Shown here: positions 26,735 to 34,909 of the stretch, one piece after another
Layout of the letters: the number at the start of each line of letters is the position of its first letter
Position numbering within the stretch: the first letter of the stretch is position 1
Assembly: GCF_022352055.1 (NCBI RefSeq)
Contig: NZ_JAKRWM010000028.1
Location: 1 to 64,000, forward strand
Length of the DNA: 64,000 nucleotides
Direction: 5' to 3'
Origin: Cohnella mopanensis
GTDB lineage: Bacteria > Bacillota > Bacilli > Paenibacillales > Paenibacillaceae
Made by a program: the position numbers and the translations under genes
The notes under the pieces: generated by a model
Databases searched by the model: none
The model's input: only the letters and a program-made list of their open reading frames with translations
What the model was told of the DNA's origin: nothing

Positions 26735-27838
26735 TTGAGCGCAATTGACTTGAACTTGAACATCGAACCGGAAATGCCTAACCGCAAAGATTACCGGATC
26801 GGCTGCATCGGTTCCGGATTCATCATGCGGGATTGTCATTTGGTCGCGTACAAGGATGCGGGCTTTAATCCCGTCGCAATCGCATCGCGTACGTACGCGA
26901 ATGCGAAGGCGGTTGCCGAACTGCGGAATATTCCGAAGGTACACGAGACATGGGAACAGCTGGTCCAAGATCCCGAGATCGAGATTCTCGACGTCGCGGT
27001 TCCCCCGGACAGGCAGCTCGAAGTCGTGAGGTTGGCCGTCAAGCAACCGCATATCAAAGGAATTCTGTGCCAGAAGCCGCTAGCCATGAACTCGCAAGAA
27101 GCGCGGGAGATCGTCGAATTGTGCGAAGCCGCGGGCATTAAAATCGGAGTAAATTCGAATATGCGCTACGACCAATCGATCCGGGCGCTCAAAACGGTGC
27201 TCGACCGGGGTTATCTCGGAGACCCCGTGCTGGCGACGATCGAAATGCGGGCGATCCCTCATTGGCAGGATTTCCTTCATCAATACGAGAGAATTGAAAT
27301 CCTCAACATGGGCATCCACCACATCGACGCGTTCCGGTACCTGTTCGGCGATCCGGAGAAAATTACAGCTGTCGCGCGCAAGGATCCGAGAACGAAGTTC
27401 AAGCACATCGACGGGATTTCCCAATATACGTTCCAGTACAGCAACGAACTCATGGCTACGAGTCTAGACGACGTTTGGGCTTGGCCGGGCGAAGGCGCCG
27501 AGAAGGACATCTATATCAAATGGAGAGTCGTCGGACTGGACGGAATGGCCCAAGGTACTATCGGATGGCCTCATCCCGAAAGAACGCCGAGTACGCTCGA
27601 ATTTACGACAAAGCAGTCGCCGAACCAATGGTTCCGGCCGACGTGGGACCAAGTATGGTTTCCGGATGCTTTCCAAGGAACGATGGCGCAATTGCTTCGC
27701 GCGGTGGAGACGGACAGCGAGCCGGAGATCGGCGGCAGGGATAACCTGAATACGATGGCCGCCGTAGACGCTTGTTACAAATCCATTGCCGAAAGCCGCA
27801 CGGTAACCTTCAGCGAAGTTACACAATCCAACTCATAA
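26735..27838 (+). CDS. Gfo/Idh/MocA-family oxidoreductase (MocA-like position)
   Basis: 367 residues from TTG 26735, which lies eight bases after AGGAGG; the longer frame to 26711 covers that binding site. N-terminal Rossmann domain with the nucleotide loop GCIGSGFIMRD, then the signature where most relatives have E-K-P, here LCQKPLA (Gln-Lys-Pro, keeping the catalytic Lys), and a C-terminal alpha/beta domain with NMGIHHIDAFRYL supplying the usual His. These enzymes oxidise or reduce sugars and inositols with NAD(P). It starts the catabolic run after the transporter operon and matches the place of MocA/IolG-type dehydrogenases in rhizopine and inositol pathways. Confidence 0.92.
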   Translation: MSAIDLNLNIEPEMPNRKDYRIGCIGSGFIMRDCHLVAYKDAGFNPVAIASRTYANAKAVAELRNIPKVHETWEQLVQDPEIEILDVAVPPDRQLEVVRLAVKQPHIKGILCQKPLAMNSQEAREIVELCEAAGIKIGVNSNMRYDQSIRALKTVLDRGYLGDPVLATIEMRAIPHWQDFLHQYERIEILNMGIHHIDAFRYLFGDPEKITAVARKDPRTKFKHIDGISQYTFQYSNELMATSLDDVWAWPGEGAEKDIYIKWRVVGLDGMAQGTIGWPHPERTPSTLEFTTKQSPNQWFRPTWDQVWFPDAFQGTMAQLLRAVETDSEPEIGGRDNLNTMAAVDACYKSIAESRTVTFSEVTQSNS

Positions 27839-27866
27839 ACAAACCATTTAAGGGAGGAACTTGCAC

Positions 27867-28769
27867 ATGATCTCAGTAGGTATTTTTACCGGTTATTATC
27901 CTCATTCTTTGGCAGAAGTCATTTCCAGAATTAAGAGAGACGGATTCAGCAGCGTTCAATTGGACCTTTCGTTCAAAGACATGGACGTGAATGAGCATAA
28001 CCTGACTCGAGAGAAAGCGCACATCATTCGTGATGCATTCCGGGACGCGAATCTGCCGATTGTTGGAATCTCCGGTTATACGAATATTATTCATCCCGAT
28101 TCGAAGATACGCGAGCGGAACATTAGCGGACTTAAAAATCTGCTAAAATTCGCACGCGATCTCGGAACCCCTTATGTCATCAGTGAAACGGGAACTTACA
28201 ACGTCGAGAGCGACTGGGTATGGGATCCGAAGAACGGAACGGAAGAAGCTTATCAGGAAGTGTGCAAGACGCTCGAAGATCTCGCGAAGTTCGCATACGA
28301 ACATGGTTCGGTCTTCCTGGTAGAGAACTACATCCAGAACGTCATCGGCTCTGTCGAACAGTTGTCTCGCTTATTCCATGACGTGAACCATCCGGGGCTT
28401 GGATTGCTGATGGATCCAACCAACTATTTCACGGGCGATAACATTAATCATGTCGACGATCAGATTAACCACATCTTCAATACATTGGGCGATAAAATTA
28501 AAATCGCTCATGCGAAGGATTGCAAGCCGGCAGAAGATACCTCAGAGAAGCATGCGGACATCGACGCTGACGAATCGCATACGTTCCGCGGCGCAGGAGC
28601 AGTCGAACTTCCAGCTCCAGGTCTTGGAATTCTGAATTACGATCTGTATTTGCAAAGGCTCGGGAAGCTGCATCCGAACATTCCGATCATCATCGAGCAT
28701 TTGGACGAAGCGGACATTCCGCGCGCGAAGAAGTTCTTGGACGGGAAGCTGAAGAAAAACGGAGTTTAA
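27867..28769 (+). CDS. sugar phosphate isomerase/epimerase family protein (MocC/IolE-like)
   Basis: 300 residues from ATG 27867, nine bases after AGGGAGG. A TIM-barrel of the AP_endonuc_2/xylose-isomerase-like family, with metal-site candidates in YVISETGTYN (Glu), LLMDPTNYF (Asp), IKIAHAKDC (His, Asp) and IPIIIEHLDE (Glu). Related proteins include IolE, IolI and the rhizopine protein MocC, acting on keto-inositols or keto-sugars. It follows the Gfo/Idh/MocA gene by 28 bp, so the product of that dehydrogenase is its likely substrate. A 26-bp perfect palindrome follows the stop codon. Confidence 0.88.
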   Translation: MISVGIFTGYYPHSLAEVISRIKRDGFSSVQLDLSFKDMDVNEHNLTREKAHIIRDAFRDANLPIVGISGYTNIIHPDSKIRERNISGLKNLLKFARDLGTPYVISETGTYNVESDWVWDPKNGTEEAYQEVCKTLEDLAKFAYEHGSVFLVENYIQNVIGSVEQLSRLFHDVNHPGLGLLMDPTNYFTGDNINHVDDQINHIFNTLGDKIKIAHAKDCKPAEDTSEKHADIDADESHTFRGAGAVELPAPGLGILNYDLYLQRLGKLHPNIPIIIEHLDEADIPRAKKFLDGKLKKNGV

Positions 28770-28797
28770 TCGATATGTAAGCAAGCAAAGTTGTCTG

Positions 28798-28823
28798 CAG
28801 ATAAGCGCGATCGCGCTTATCTG
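28798..28823. promoter_or_regulatory. 26-bp perfect palindrome between the isomerase and oxygenase genes
   Basis: CAGATAAGCGCGA followed directly by its reverse complement TCGCGCTTATCTG, with no spacer. It has no T tract, so a standard terminator is unlikely. It may be a dimeric regulator's operator or a transcript-processing cruciform/hairpin. It lies 34 bp before the oxygenase start codon. Confidence 0.6.
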
Positions 28824-28856
28824 TTAGATATTTATACGAGCGGGGTGGATTAGAGC

Positions 28857-29948
28857 ATGGCGATCGTTGTGCAGAAGAGAGATTACAGTATTACGGGTCC
28901 GGAAAATAAACGGGCTCAGGAAAAAGGATTGGCGACGGCGGAGTGGTACACAAGCCCGATTCCGCGAGCGAAGATGAAGGAGCTTATGAAAAGAAGGAAC
29001 GGTCCGGCCATCCGGGATACGATTATCTGGTTCGGCGGCCTTGCTATTCTGGGCTATCTCGCCTTCCTTTCCTGGGGAACATGGTGGGCCATTCCGGCAT
29101 TTCTCGCTTACGGCATCCTTTATGCGACGCCGGGGGATTCCAGATGGCACGAGTGCGGACACGGCACGGCATTCAAGACGCCGTGGATGAACGAAGTGAT
29201 CTACCAGATCGCGTCCTTCATGGTACTGAGGTCGGCAACCCCGTGGCGGTGGAGCCATGCGCGACATCATACCGATACGATCATCGTCGGGCGGGACCCG
29301 GAGATTATTACGGAGCGGCCTCCGGTATGGCGAATTCTGTTGATGCAGATTTTCCATCTGTACGGCGGACCGGTCGAGATCAAGCGCTTCATCCTTCATA
29401 CGTTCGGCAAGCTGGAGGCGCAGGAGAAGGAGTATATTCCGGAGTCCCAGCATAACAAGACGTTCTGGGAAGCGCGCGTATACATGCTCATTATTTTGGC
29501 GATCATCGGAGCTTGCGTCTATGCGGGCAGCATCCTGCCGGCAATGTTCATCTTCTTACCTTCCTTCTTCGGCGGTATCGTGGTCATTACGTTCGGCGTC
29601 ACGCAGCATCTCGGCTTATACGAGGACGTGCTGGACCATAGGCTGAATTCGCGGACGATCTACATGAACCCGATTCTTAGATTTTTGTACTGGAACATGA
29701 ACTATCACACGGAGCATCATATGTTTCCGATGGTACCGTACCATGCGCTCGCTAAGCTTCACGCGGAGATGAAGGACGATTGTCCGGCGGCACGGCCGGG
29801 ATTATGGGCGGCATTGAAGGAAGTCGTCACGGCGTTGCGCAAGCAGAAGCACGACCCGGCTTATGTCGTCGTCAAGCCGCTCCCGAGCACCGCGCGTCCG
29901 TACATGTACGGAATCGAGCATGATCTGAACATCAAGGTCGAGGCGTAA
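28857..29948 (+). CDS. membrane diiron oxygenase of the fatty-acid desaturase superfamily, MocD-like
   Basis: 363 residues, ATG eight bases after GGGGTGG. The three histidine clusters of membrane diiron enzymes are intact: His98-ECG-His102, His134-AR-His137-His138 and His284-TE-His287-His288, with further His at 251, 261 and 296. Hydrophobic helices lie at about 55-92 and 206-246. In lipid desaturases electrons come from ordinary ferredoxins. Here the next two genes encode a Rieske ferredoxin and its reductase, exactly the MocD-MocE-MocF arrangement described for rhizopine (3-O-methyl-scyllo-inosamine) use in rhizobia, where the trio is thought to remove the O-methyl group. A small methoxylated sugar or polyol is therefore a better guess than a fatty acid. 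Superfamily is firm; substrate is inferred. Confidence 0.88.
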   Translation: MAIVVQKRDYSITGPENKRAQEKGLATAEWYTSPIPRAKMKELMKRRNGPAIRDTIIWFGGLAILGYLAFLSWGTWWAIPAFLAYGILYATPGDSRWHECGHGTAFKTPWMNEVIYQIASFMVLRSATPWRWSHARHHTDTIIVGRDPEIITERPPVWRILLMQIFHLYGGPVEIKRFILHTFGKLEAQEKEYIPESQHNKTFWEARVYMLIILAIIGACVYAGSILPAMFIFLPSFFGGIVVITFGVTQHLGLYEDVLDHRLNSRTIYMNPILRFLYWNMNYHTEHHMFPMVPYHALAKLHAEMKDDCPAARPGLWAALKEVVTALRKQKHDPAYVVVKPLPSTARPYMYGIEHDLNIKVEA

Positions 29949-30106
29949 CCGGAGAGGCAAGAAGCAGCGAATTCGTTTAATCCGTCATGTAAAATGTCTA
30001 ATCCACCTCGTATTCCGGGTACTTAAAATTGTTTATATTGAGGTAAGAATCGCGGTTTCTCTTATTCATAGAAGTTTCAACTAGATTATCGCAAGGAGTG
30101 AAGGTC
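29949..30106. other. 158-bp spacer between oxygenase and Rieske genes
   Basis: Longer than the other gaps in this run. An AT-rich TTGTTTATATTGAGG stretch near 30030 could hold a promoter, but no convincing hexamer pair is visible. Confidence 0.3.
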
Positions 30107-30424
30107 ATGAGCAGTGGACAATGGATTGAAGCTTGCGAAGTGGACGATATCGAGGTTGAGGACGTCATTCGGTTTGACCATGAAGACAGGACTTTCGCTA
30201 TCTATCGCACGGAAAAGGGAGATTTTTTCGCTTCCGACGGGTATTGCACGCATGAGAAATTTCATTTATCTAACGGATTGGTTATGGGTAACGTGATTGA
30301 ATGTCCCAAACATAACGGACGCTTCGACATCGCAACCGGTCAAGCCAAGAGAGCGCCGGTATGCGTGGATCTTAAAACCTATCCCGTGAAGATCGAGGCA
30401 GATAAGGTATATATCCAGATTTGA
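30107..30424 (+). CDS. Rieske 2Fe-2S ferredoxin, MocE-like
   Basis: 105 residues from ATG 30107, eight bases after AAGGAG. The cluster ligands are Cys47-Thr-His49 and Cys66-Pro-Lys-His69, the C-x-H / C-x-x-H pattern of Rieske proteins. The small size and lack of a signal peptide mark a soluble electron carrier, not a bc1-type subunit. It would carry electrons from the reductase encoded 18 bp downstream to the diiron oxygenase encoded upstream. Confidence 0.94.
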   Translation: MSSGQWIEACEVDDIEVEDVIRFDHEDRTFAIYRTEKGDFFASDGYCTHEKFHLSNGLVMGNVIECPKHNGRFDIATGQAKRAPVCVDLKTYPVKIEADKVYIQI

Positions 30425-30442
30425 TGTTGAAGGAGCAGGACT

Positions 30443-31684
30443 ATGAAGGACTATGGAATGGTTATCGTCGGAGCAGGCGAAGCGGGAGCGCGCGCAGCGG
30501 TGGAGCTTCGGACGCAAGGCTGGACGGGTGCAATTACGATGATCGGCAACGAGAGGTGGCATCCCTACGAGCGCCCGCCTCTTTCCAAGCACCAGCTCTA
30601 TGAAGCGGGTGAACCGGCTCCGACCACGATTCTCGGTAGCGATAGATTGAACGAACATAACATCGGTCTTCTTACGAGCGATGCAGCTGTACGGATTAAC
30701 AGGCAAGCCCATAATGTCGAGCTGGTGAGTGGGATACAAGTACCTTACGAGAGATTGCTGCTCGCTACGGGCGCTAATCCAAGAAAACTATCCGTCCAAG
30801 GGAACGCTGCGGAGGAGATGCTGTACCTTCGTACGTTCGCGGATGCGATTCGAATACGGGAACAGCTTCAACCCGGCAAAAGAGTAGCGGTCATCGGGGG
30901 CGGTTTTATCGGCCTTGAAGTTGCGGCTAGCGCGGTAACGAAAGGGTGCGAGGTCACGCTCGTGGAAGTGGCTCCTCGAATATTGATGCGCGGCGTACCG
31001 GAACAGATCGCGGTTATGGTCGAGGAAAGGCATCGCGCGGCTGGAGTTAAATTCAAGATCGGCGTAATGATCGAAAGCGTGGACAAGGAAGTTAGCGGAG
31101 AGTACGTTATCTCTTTGGCTGACGGAACGACGGTTAACTGCGATGTCATTATTACGGGAATCGGAGCGATTCCCGAGATGACGCTGGCCGTCACAAGCGA
31201 GTTAGAGGTCGATAACGGAGTGAAGGTAAGCGAACTGCTCGTGACGAGCGATCCGGACATCTTCGCCGCGGGCGACTGTTGTTCTTTCCCGCATCCGCTC
31301 TATGGCGGAAAGCGAATTCGGTTGGAAGCATGGCGTAACGCGCAGGATCAAGGAACACACGTCGCGGGCAATATGCTAGGTGCGGCTGTACCTTATTCGG
31401 CATTACCTTGGTTCTGGTCCGACCAATACGACCAAACGTTGCAAGTAGCGGGGCTGTCCGAGACTACGGATACAACCGTGGAGCGAGATCTAGGCGAGGC
31501 GGGCAAGCTGTTCTTCCATGTCGCGACCGACGGCAGGCTCGTTTCCGTAAGCGGAATGGGTCCATCCGGGGGCATTGCGAAGGAGTTTCGATTAGCGGAA
31601 ATGTTGATCGAGAAGCAAGTCCGGCCCGAGTTAGCCGCTCTGTCGGATCCATCCAGAAGATTGAAGGAGCTACTGCGCGCGTAA
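30443..31684 (+). CDS. FAD-dependent ferredoxin reductase, MocF-like
   Basis: 413 residues, ATG 30443 seven bases after AAGGAG. Two Rossmann dinucleotide sites are visible: FAD near the N-terminus (VIVGAGEAGARAAVEL, residues 7-22) and NAD(P)H in the middle (VAVIGGGFIGLEVAASAV). The FAD-closing segment SDPDIFAAGDCCSF and a C-terminal reductase domain are also present. It is the putidaredoxin-reductase/BphA4 type that feeds Rieske or plant-type ferredoxins of oxygenase systems. With the two genes upstream it completes a three-component oxygenase. Confidence 0.94.
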   Translation: MKDYGMVIVGAGEAGARAAVELRTQGWTGAITMIGNERWHPYERPPLSKHQLYEAGEPAPTTILGSDRLNEHNIGLLTSDAAVRINRQAHNVELVSGIQVPYERLLLATGANPRKLSVQGNAAEEMLYLRTFADAIRIREQLQPGKRVAVIGGGFIGLEVAASAVTKGCEVTLVEVAPRILMRGVPEQIAVMVEERHRAAGVKFKIGVMIESVDKEVSGEYVISLADGTTVNCDVIITGIGAIPEMTLAVTSELEVDNGVKVSELLVTSDPDIFAAGDCCSFPHPLYGGKRIRLEAWRNAQDQGTHVAGNMLGAAVPYSALPWFWSDQYDQTLQVAGLSETTDTTVERDLGEAGKLFFHVATDGRLVSVSGMGPSGGIAKEFRLAEMLIEKQVRPELAALSDPSRRLKELLRA

Positions 31685-31719
31685 ATATAGGGCGCTAAGC
31701 GAAAGGAATGAAACCATCC

Positions 31720-32706
31720 ATGAAATATAACGCATTCGGTAAATTAGGGAACCAGGTGTCCCGATTAGGATTCGGGGCAATGGGCTTGGGCGGAGTATTC
31801 GGCCAATATGACGAGAAGGAACTGGTTCGTTCGGTCTTGCACAGCTTGGAGAAGGGCGTCAACTTTATCGATACCGCAAGAAACTATGGAGAGTCGGAGC
31901 GTATTCTCGGCTTAGCGCTGCGCGAATGGAAGGGAGAACGTCCGTTCATCGCCTCCAAGATTCAATCCAAAGGCCCGGGCAATCTTGGCTGGGGTAAACC
32001 GATTCCCGTCGAGACGGCTTTTCCGAAAGGATGGCTTAGAGAAAGCACGGAAACCTCGCTTCGATTGCTTGGCGTCGACACGATCGATCTTATGCAGTTG
32101 CACCAATATTGGCCGCAATGGGATAACGTAGATTATTGGATGGATGAATTGCTGCAGTTAAAACAAGAGGGCAAAATCCGCGGCATCGGCGTTTCCGTAC
32201 CCGATCAACGGCATGACATCGTTCTGTCCCTCGTTCAAAGCGGAAAGATCGATTCCGTGCAGACGGTATTTCACATTTTCGACCCGTTGCCGCTGGATTG
32301 TCTGATCCCTATTTGCCAAGAAAACAACGTCGCGGTTATCGCGAGATGCATATTGGATGAAGGCGGACTGACGGGATTCTTGAAAGAAGATACCGTGTTC
32401 GGAGAAGGCGATTTCCGCAAATCGTATTTCGATTATATGCCGCGCCACCTTTACATTGAACGCGTTAACCGGCTGAAAGAAGCGTTCGTGCCGAAATACG
32501 CGAACAGCCTTGCGGAATTGGCTATTAAATTCGTGTTGCATCACCCCGGGGTTACCGCGGCAATCAGTTCTATGCACGTTCCGCAATATGCGGACGAGAA
32601 CATTGCGGCAGTCGATCGCGAGCCGTTGCCGGAGGAAGTGTTCGAAGAAATCAGACAACATCACAGATGGGTGAGAAATTTCTATGAAACCAAGTACTGG
32701 CAGTAA
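31720..32706 (+). CDS. aldo/keto reductase
   Basis: About 328 residues. Two ATG codons compete, at 31708 and 31720; GCGAAAGGA abuts the first, so the second is preferred with moderate confidence. The (beta/alpha)8 fold is shown by GFGAMGLGG, the catalytic Asp and Tyr in FIDTARNYGESE, Lys in FIASKIQSK and His in LMQLHQYWPQW. These enzymes reduce aldehydes or ketones, or oxidise sugars, with NADP(H). Its C-terminus overlaps the following gene by 23 bp, showing tight co-transcription with the moc-like run. Confidence 0.9.
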   Translation: MKYNAFGKLGNQVSRLGFGAMGLGGVFGQYDEKELVRSVLHSLEKGVNFIDTARNYGESERILGLALREWKGERPFIASKIQSKGPGNLGWGKPIPVETAFPKGWLRESTETSLRLLGVDTIDLMQLHQYWPQWDNVDYWMDELLQLKQEGKIRGIGVSVPDQRHDIVLSLVQSGKIDSVQTVFHIFDPLPLDCLIPICQENNVAVIARCILDEGGLTGFLKEDTVFGEGDFRKSYFDYMPRHLYIERVNRLKEAFVPKYANSLAELAIKFVLHHPGVTAAISSMHVPQYADENIAAVDREPLPEEVFEEIRQHHRWVRNFYETKYWQ

Positions 32707-33577
32707 AACGCTGTGGTCCGAGCTATTGCCGTACGAGTTTAATAGACGATTGGACGAATGTCCGATCGTCTATTTGCCGCTCGGACTGTGCGAGCCTCAC
32801 GGACAAGTCAGCGCGTTCGGCCTGGATACGCTCAAAGCGGAATGGTTGTGCCTGCGAACGGCCGAGAAGGTCGGCGGCGTAGTCGCGCCCTCCATGGGCT
32901 ATCATATCCACGAAACGGGTTATCACGCTCGTTGGCTAGAGGATGAAGTAGGGGATGAGAATCCCCTGATGACGGGCATTCCTCCGGCTATTTTTATCCA
33001 TTTGTTTCTCTATCAGCTGAGAACGTTCGTGAATGCGGGATTTCGGAAAATCGTGGTCCTGTCCGGACATAGCGGAGGAAACCAGAAGGATCTGAGGCTT
33101 GCGGCGGAGGCGTTCATGAAGCGCTACGAGGTCGAGGTATGGGTGCGGAGCGACCCGGAATTGGTGGAAGGGCTCTATGAAGGGGATCATGCCGGCAAAT
33201 ACGAAATCTCGCAGTTAATGTACATTAGGCCGGAACTCGTGGAAATGGACAGAGCGGGATTGGGAGATCTGGCGGGTACGGGCGGTCGATTAGCGTTGGG
33301 CTCCGACGCGGGCGAGGCTAATCCGGAGTTGGGCAAGATGATCATGGAAGCTTGTCTGGAGAGCATGGTTGAGGCAGCTGCGCGAATGAAGTCGGAATCG
33401 CAGACGGCGGTGAAGGCGGTCACGGTTCCTATTCCGAGGCTCTCCTACGCCGACATCGAGGAGATATGGAGAGAGGTCTCGCAACAAGCGGATCAATGGG
33501 TTACGGCAAACCCGTGGCCGTCACAGAGTTCGGTATCGCCGCAGTCCCAGTGGAAACCGTATGAGCGTTATCGGTGA
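32684..33577 (+). CDS. creatininase-family amidohydrolase
   Basis: 297 residues, with the first 23 bp overlapping the aldo/keto reductase gene. Metal-site residues of the creatininase fold are visible: Glu37, His39 and Asp48 in LGLCEPHGQVSAFGLD, a later His in VVLSGHSGGN, and the Glu of GDHAGKYEISQL. Family members hydrolyse cyclic amides, formamides or related C-N bonds (creatininase, FAPy deformylase) or act in redox-peptide maturation (MftE). Its tight coupling to the oxygenase cluster suggests that the substrate or an intermediate carries a nitrogen substituent or lactam, which would fit an inosamine or amino-sugar-like compound. That is inference. Confidence 0.85.
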   Translation: MKPSTGSKTLWSELLPYEFNRRLDECPIVYLPLGLCEPHGQVSAFGLDTLKAEWLCLRTAEKVGGVVAPSMGYHIHETGYHARWLEDEVGDENPLMTGIPPAIFIHLFLYQLRTFVNAGFRKIVVLSGHSGGNQKDLRLAAEAFMKRYEVEVWVRSDPELVEGLYEGDHAGKYEISQLMYIRPELVEMDRAGLGDLAGTGGRLALGSDAGEANPELGKMIMEACLESMVEAAARMKSESQTAVKAVTVPIPRLSYADIEEIWREVSQQADQWVTANPWPSQSSVSPQSQWKPYERYR

Positions 33578-33600
33578 AAGAAGCAGTAACGTTTACCATT

Positions 33601-34851
33601 AGAGCCGCCACGCGGCACTAATGGAGCAGCAAGTGTGAAGTTGGATGAATTAGAGCCGCCACGCGGCACTAATGGAGGCAGTTAGTGTGAAGTTTGACGA
33701 ATTAGAGCCGCCACGCGGCACTAATGGAGCAGCTAGTGTGAATTTGGACGAATTAGAGCCGCCAAGCGGCACTTATGGGGCTGGTAGTGTGAATTTGGAT
33801 GAATTAGAGCCGCCACGCGGCACTAATGGAGCAGCAAGTGTGAATTTGGACGAATTAGAGCCGCCAAGCGGCACTAATGGGGCTGGAAGTGTGAATTTGG
33901 ATGAATTAGAGCCGCCACGCGGCACTAATGGAGCAGCAAGTGTGAAGTCGGATGAATTAGAGCCGCCACGCGGCACGAATGGAGCAGCAAGTGTGATTTT
34001 GGACGAATTAGAGCCGCCTAGCGGCACTAATGGGGCTGGAAGTGTGACTTTGGATGAATTAGAGCCGCCACGCGGCACGAATGGAGCAGCAAGTGTGATT
34101 TTGGACGAATTAGAGCCGCCTAGCGGCACTAATGGGGCTGGAAGTGTGACTTTGGATGAATTAGAGCCGCCACGCGGCACGAATGGAGCAGCAAGTGTGA
34201 TTTTGGACGAATTAGAGCCGCCACGCGGCACTAATGGAGCAGCAAGTGTGAAGTTGGATGAATTAGAGCCGCCACGCGGCACTAATGGAGGCAGGAAGTG
34301 TGAAGTTGGACGAATTAGAGCCGCCACGCGGCACTAATGGAGCAGCAAGTGAGAAGTTGGATGAATTAGAGCCGCCACGCGGTACTAATGGAGCAGTAAG
34401 TGTGAAGATGGACGAATTAGAGCCGCCACGCGGCACTAATGGAGGCAGGACGTGTGAAGTTGGACGAATTAGAGCCGCAACGCGGCACTAATGGAGCAGC
34501 AAGTGTGAAGTTGGTTGAATTAGAGCCGCCACGCGGCAATTATGGTGGCAGGAAGTGTGAAGTTGGACGAATTAGAGCCGCCACGCGGCACTAATGGAGC
34601 AGCAAGTGTGAAGTTGGACGAATTAGAGCCGCCACGCGGTACTAATGGAGCAGTAAGTGTGAAGTTGGACGAATTAGAGCCGCCACGCGGCACTAATGGG
34701 GCTGGAAGTGTGAAGTTGGACGAATTAGAGCCGCCACGCGGCACTTATGGTGGCAGTAAGTGTGAATTTGGTCGAATTAGAGCCGCCACGCGGCACTTAT
34801 GGAGCAGCAAGTGTGAAGTTGGACGAATTAGAGCCGCCACGCGGCACTAAA
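33601..34851. repeat. array of about 25 hairpin-bearing 51/52-bp repeats
   Basis: About 25 tandem copies of a 51-bp unit, some 52 bp long. Each carries GAATTAGAGCCGC, a 3-nt loop and GCGGCAC(T)AATGG. The 5-bp stem GCCGC/GCGGC is kept in nearly all copies while the loop varies (CAC, CAA, CTA), so every unit can form the same small hairpin. Open frames of 60 to 220 codons cross it on both strands, but they lack ribosome binding sites and are broken by the 52-bp units, so it is treated as non-coding. The array fills the gap between the moc-like run and the convergent regulator gene. Confidence 0.9.
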
Positions 34852-34852
34852 C

Positions 34853-34894
34853 AAAAAAAGTGGTGAAGCAGCGACCTGCTGCCCACCACTTTTT
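34853..34894. terminator. bidirectional intrinsic terminator
   Basis: AAAAAAAGTGGTG and CACCACTTTTT arms with an inner GCAG/CTGC pair. It can stop the minus-strand regulator transcript (stop at 34910) and any transcript leaving the repeat array. Confidence 0.88.
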
Positions 34895-34909
34895 AGCGTG
34901 TTACCCTTT

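Noticed and set aside
28857-29948. Lipid desaturase for membrane adaptation.
   Set aside because: The His boxes alone allow it, but the adjoining Rieske ferredoxin, reductase and sugar-catabolic genes fit the MocDEF pattern better; kept as the alternative to test.
33672-34491. Long open frames through the repeat array (17-residue repeat containing DELEPPRGTNGA), and a similar frame on the opposite strand.
   Set aside because: No ribosome binding site, frames open on both strands because the period is 51 bp, and 52-bp units shift the frame. Hairpin conservation explains the pattern better than coding.
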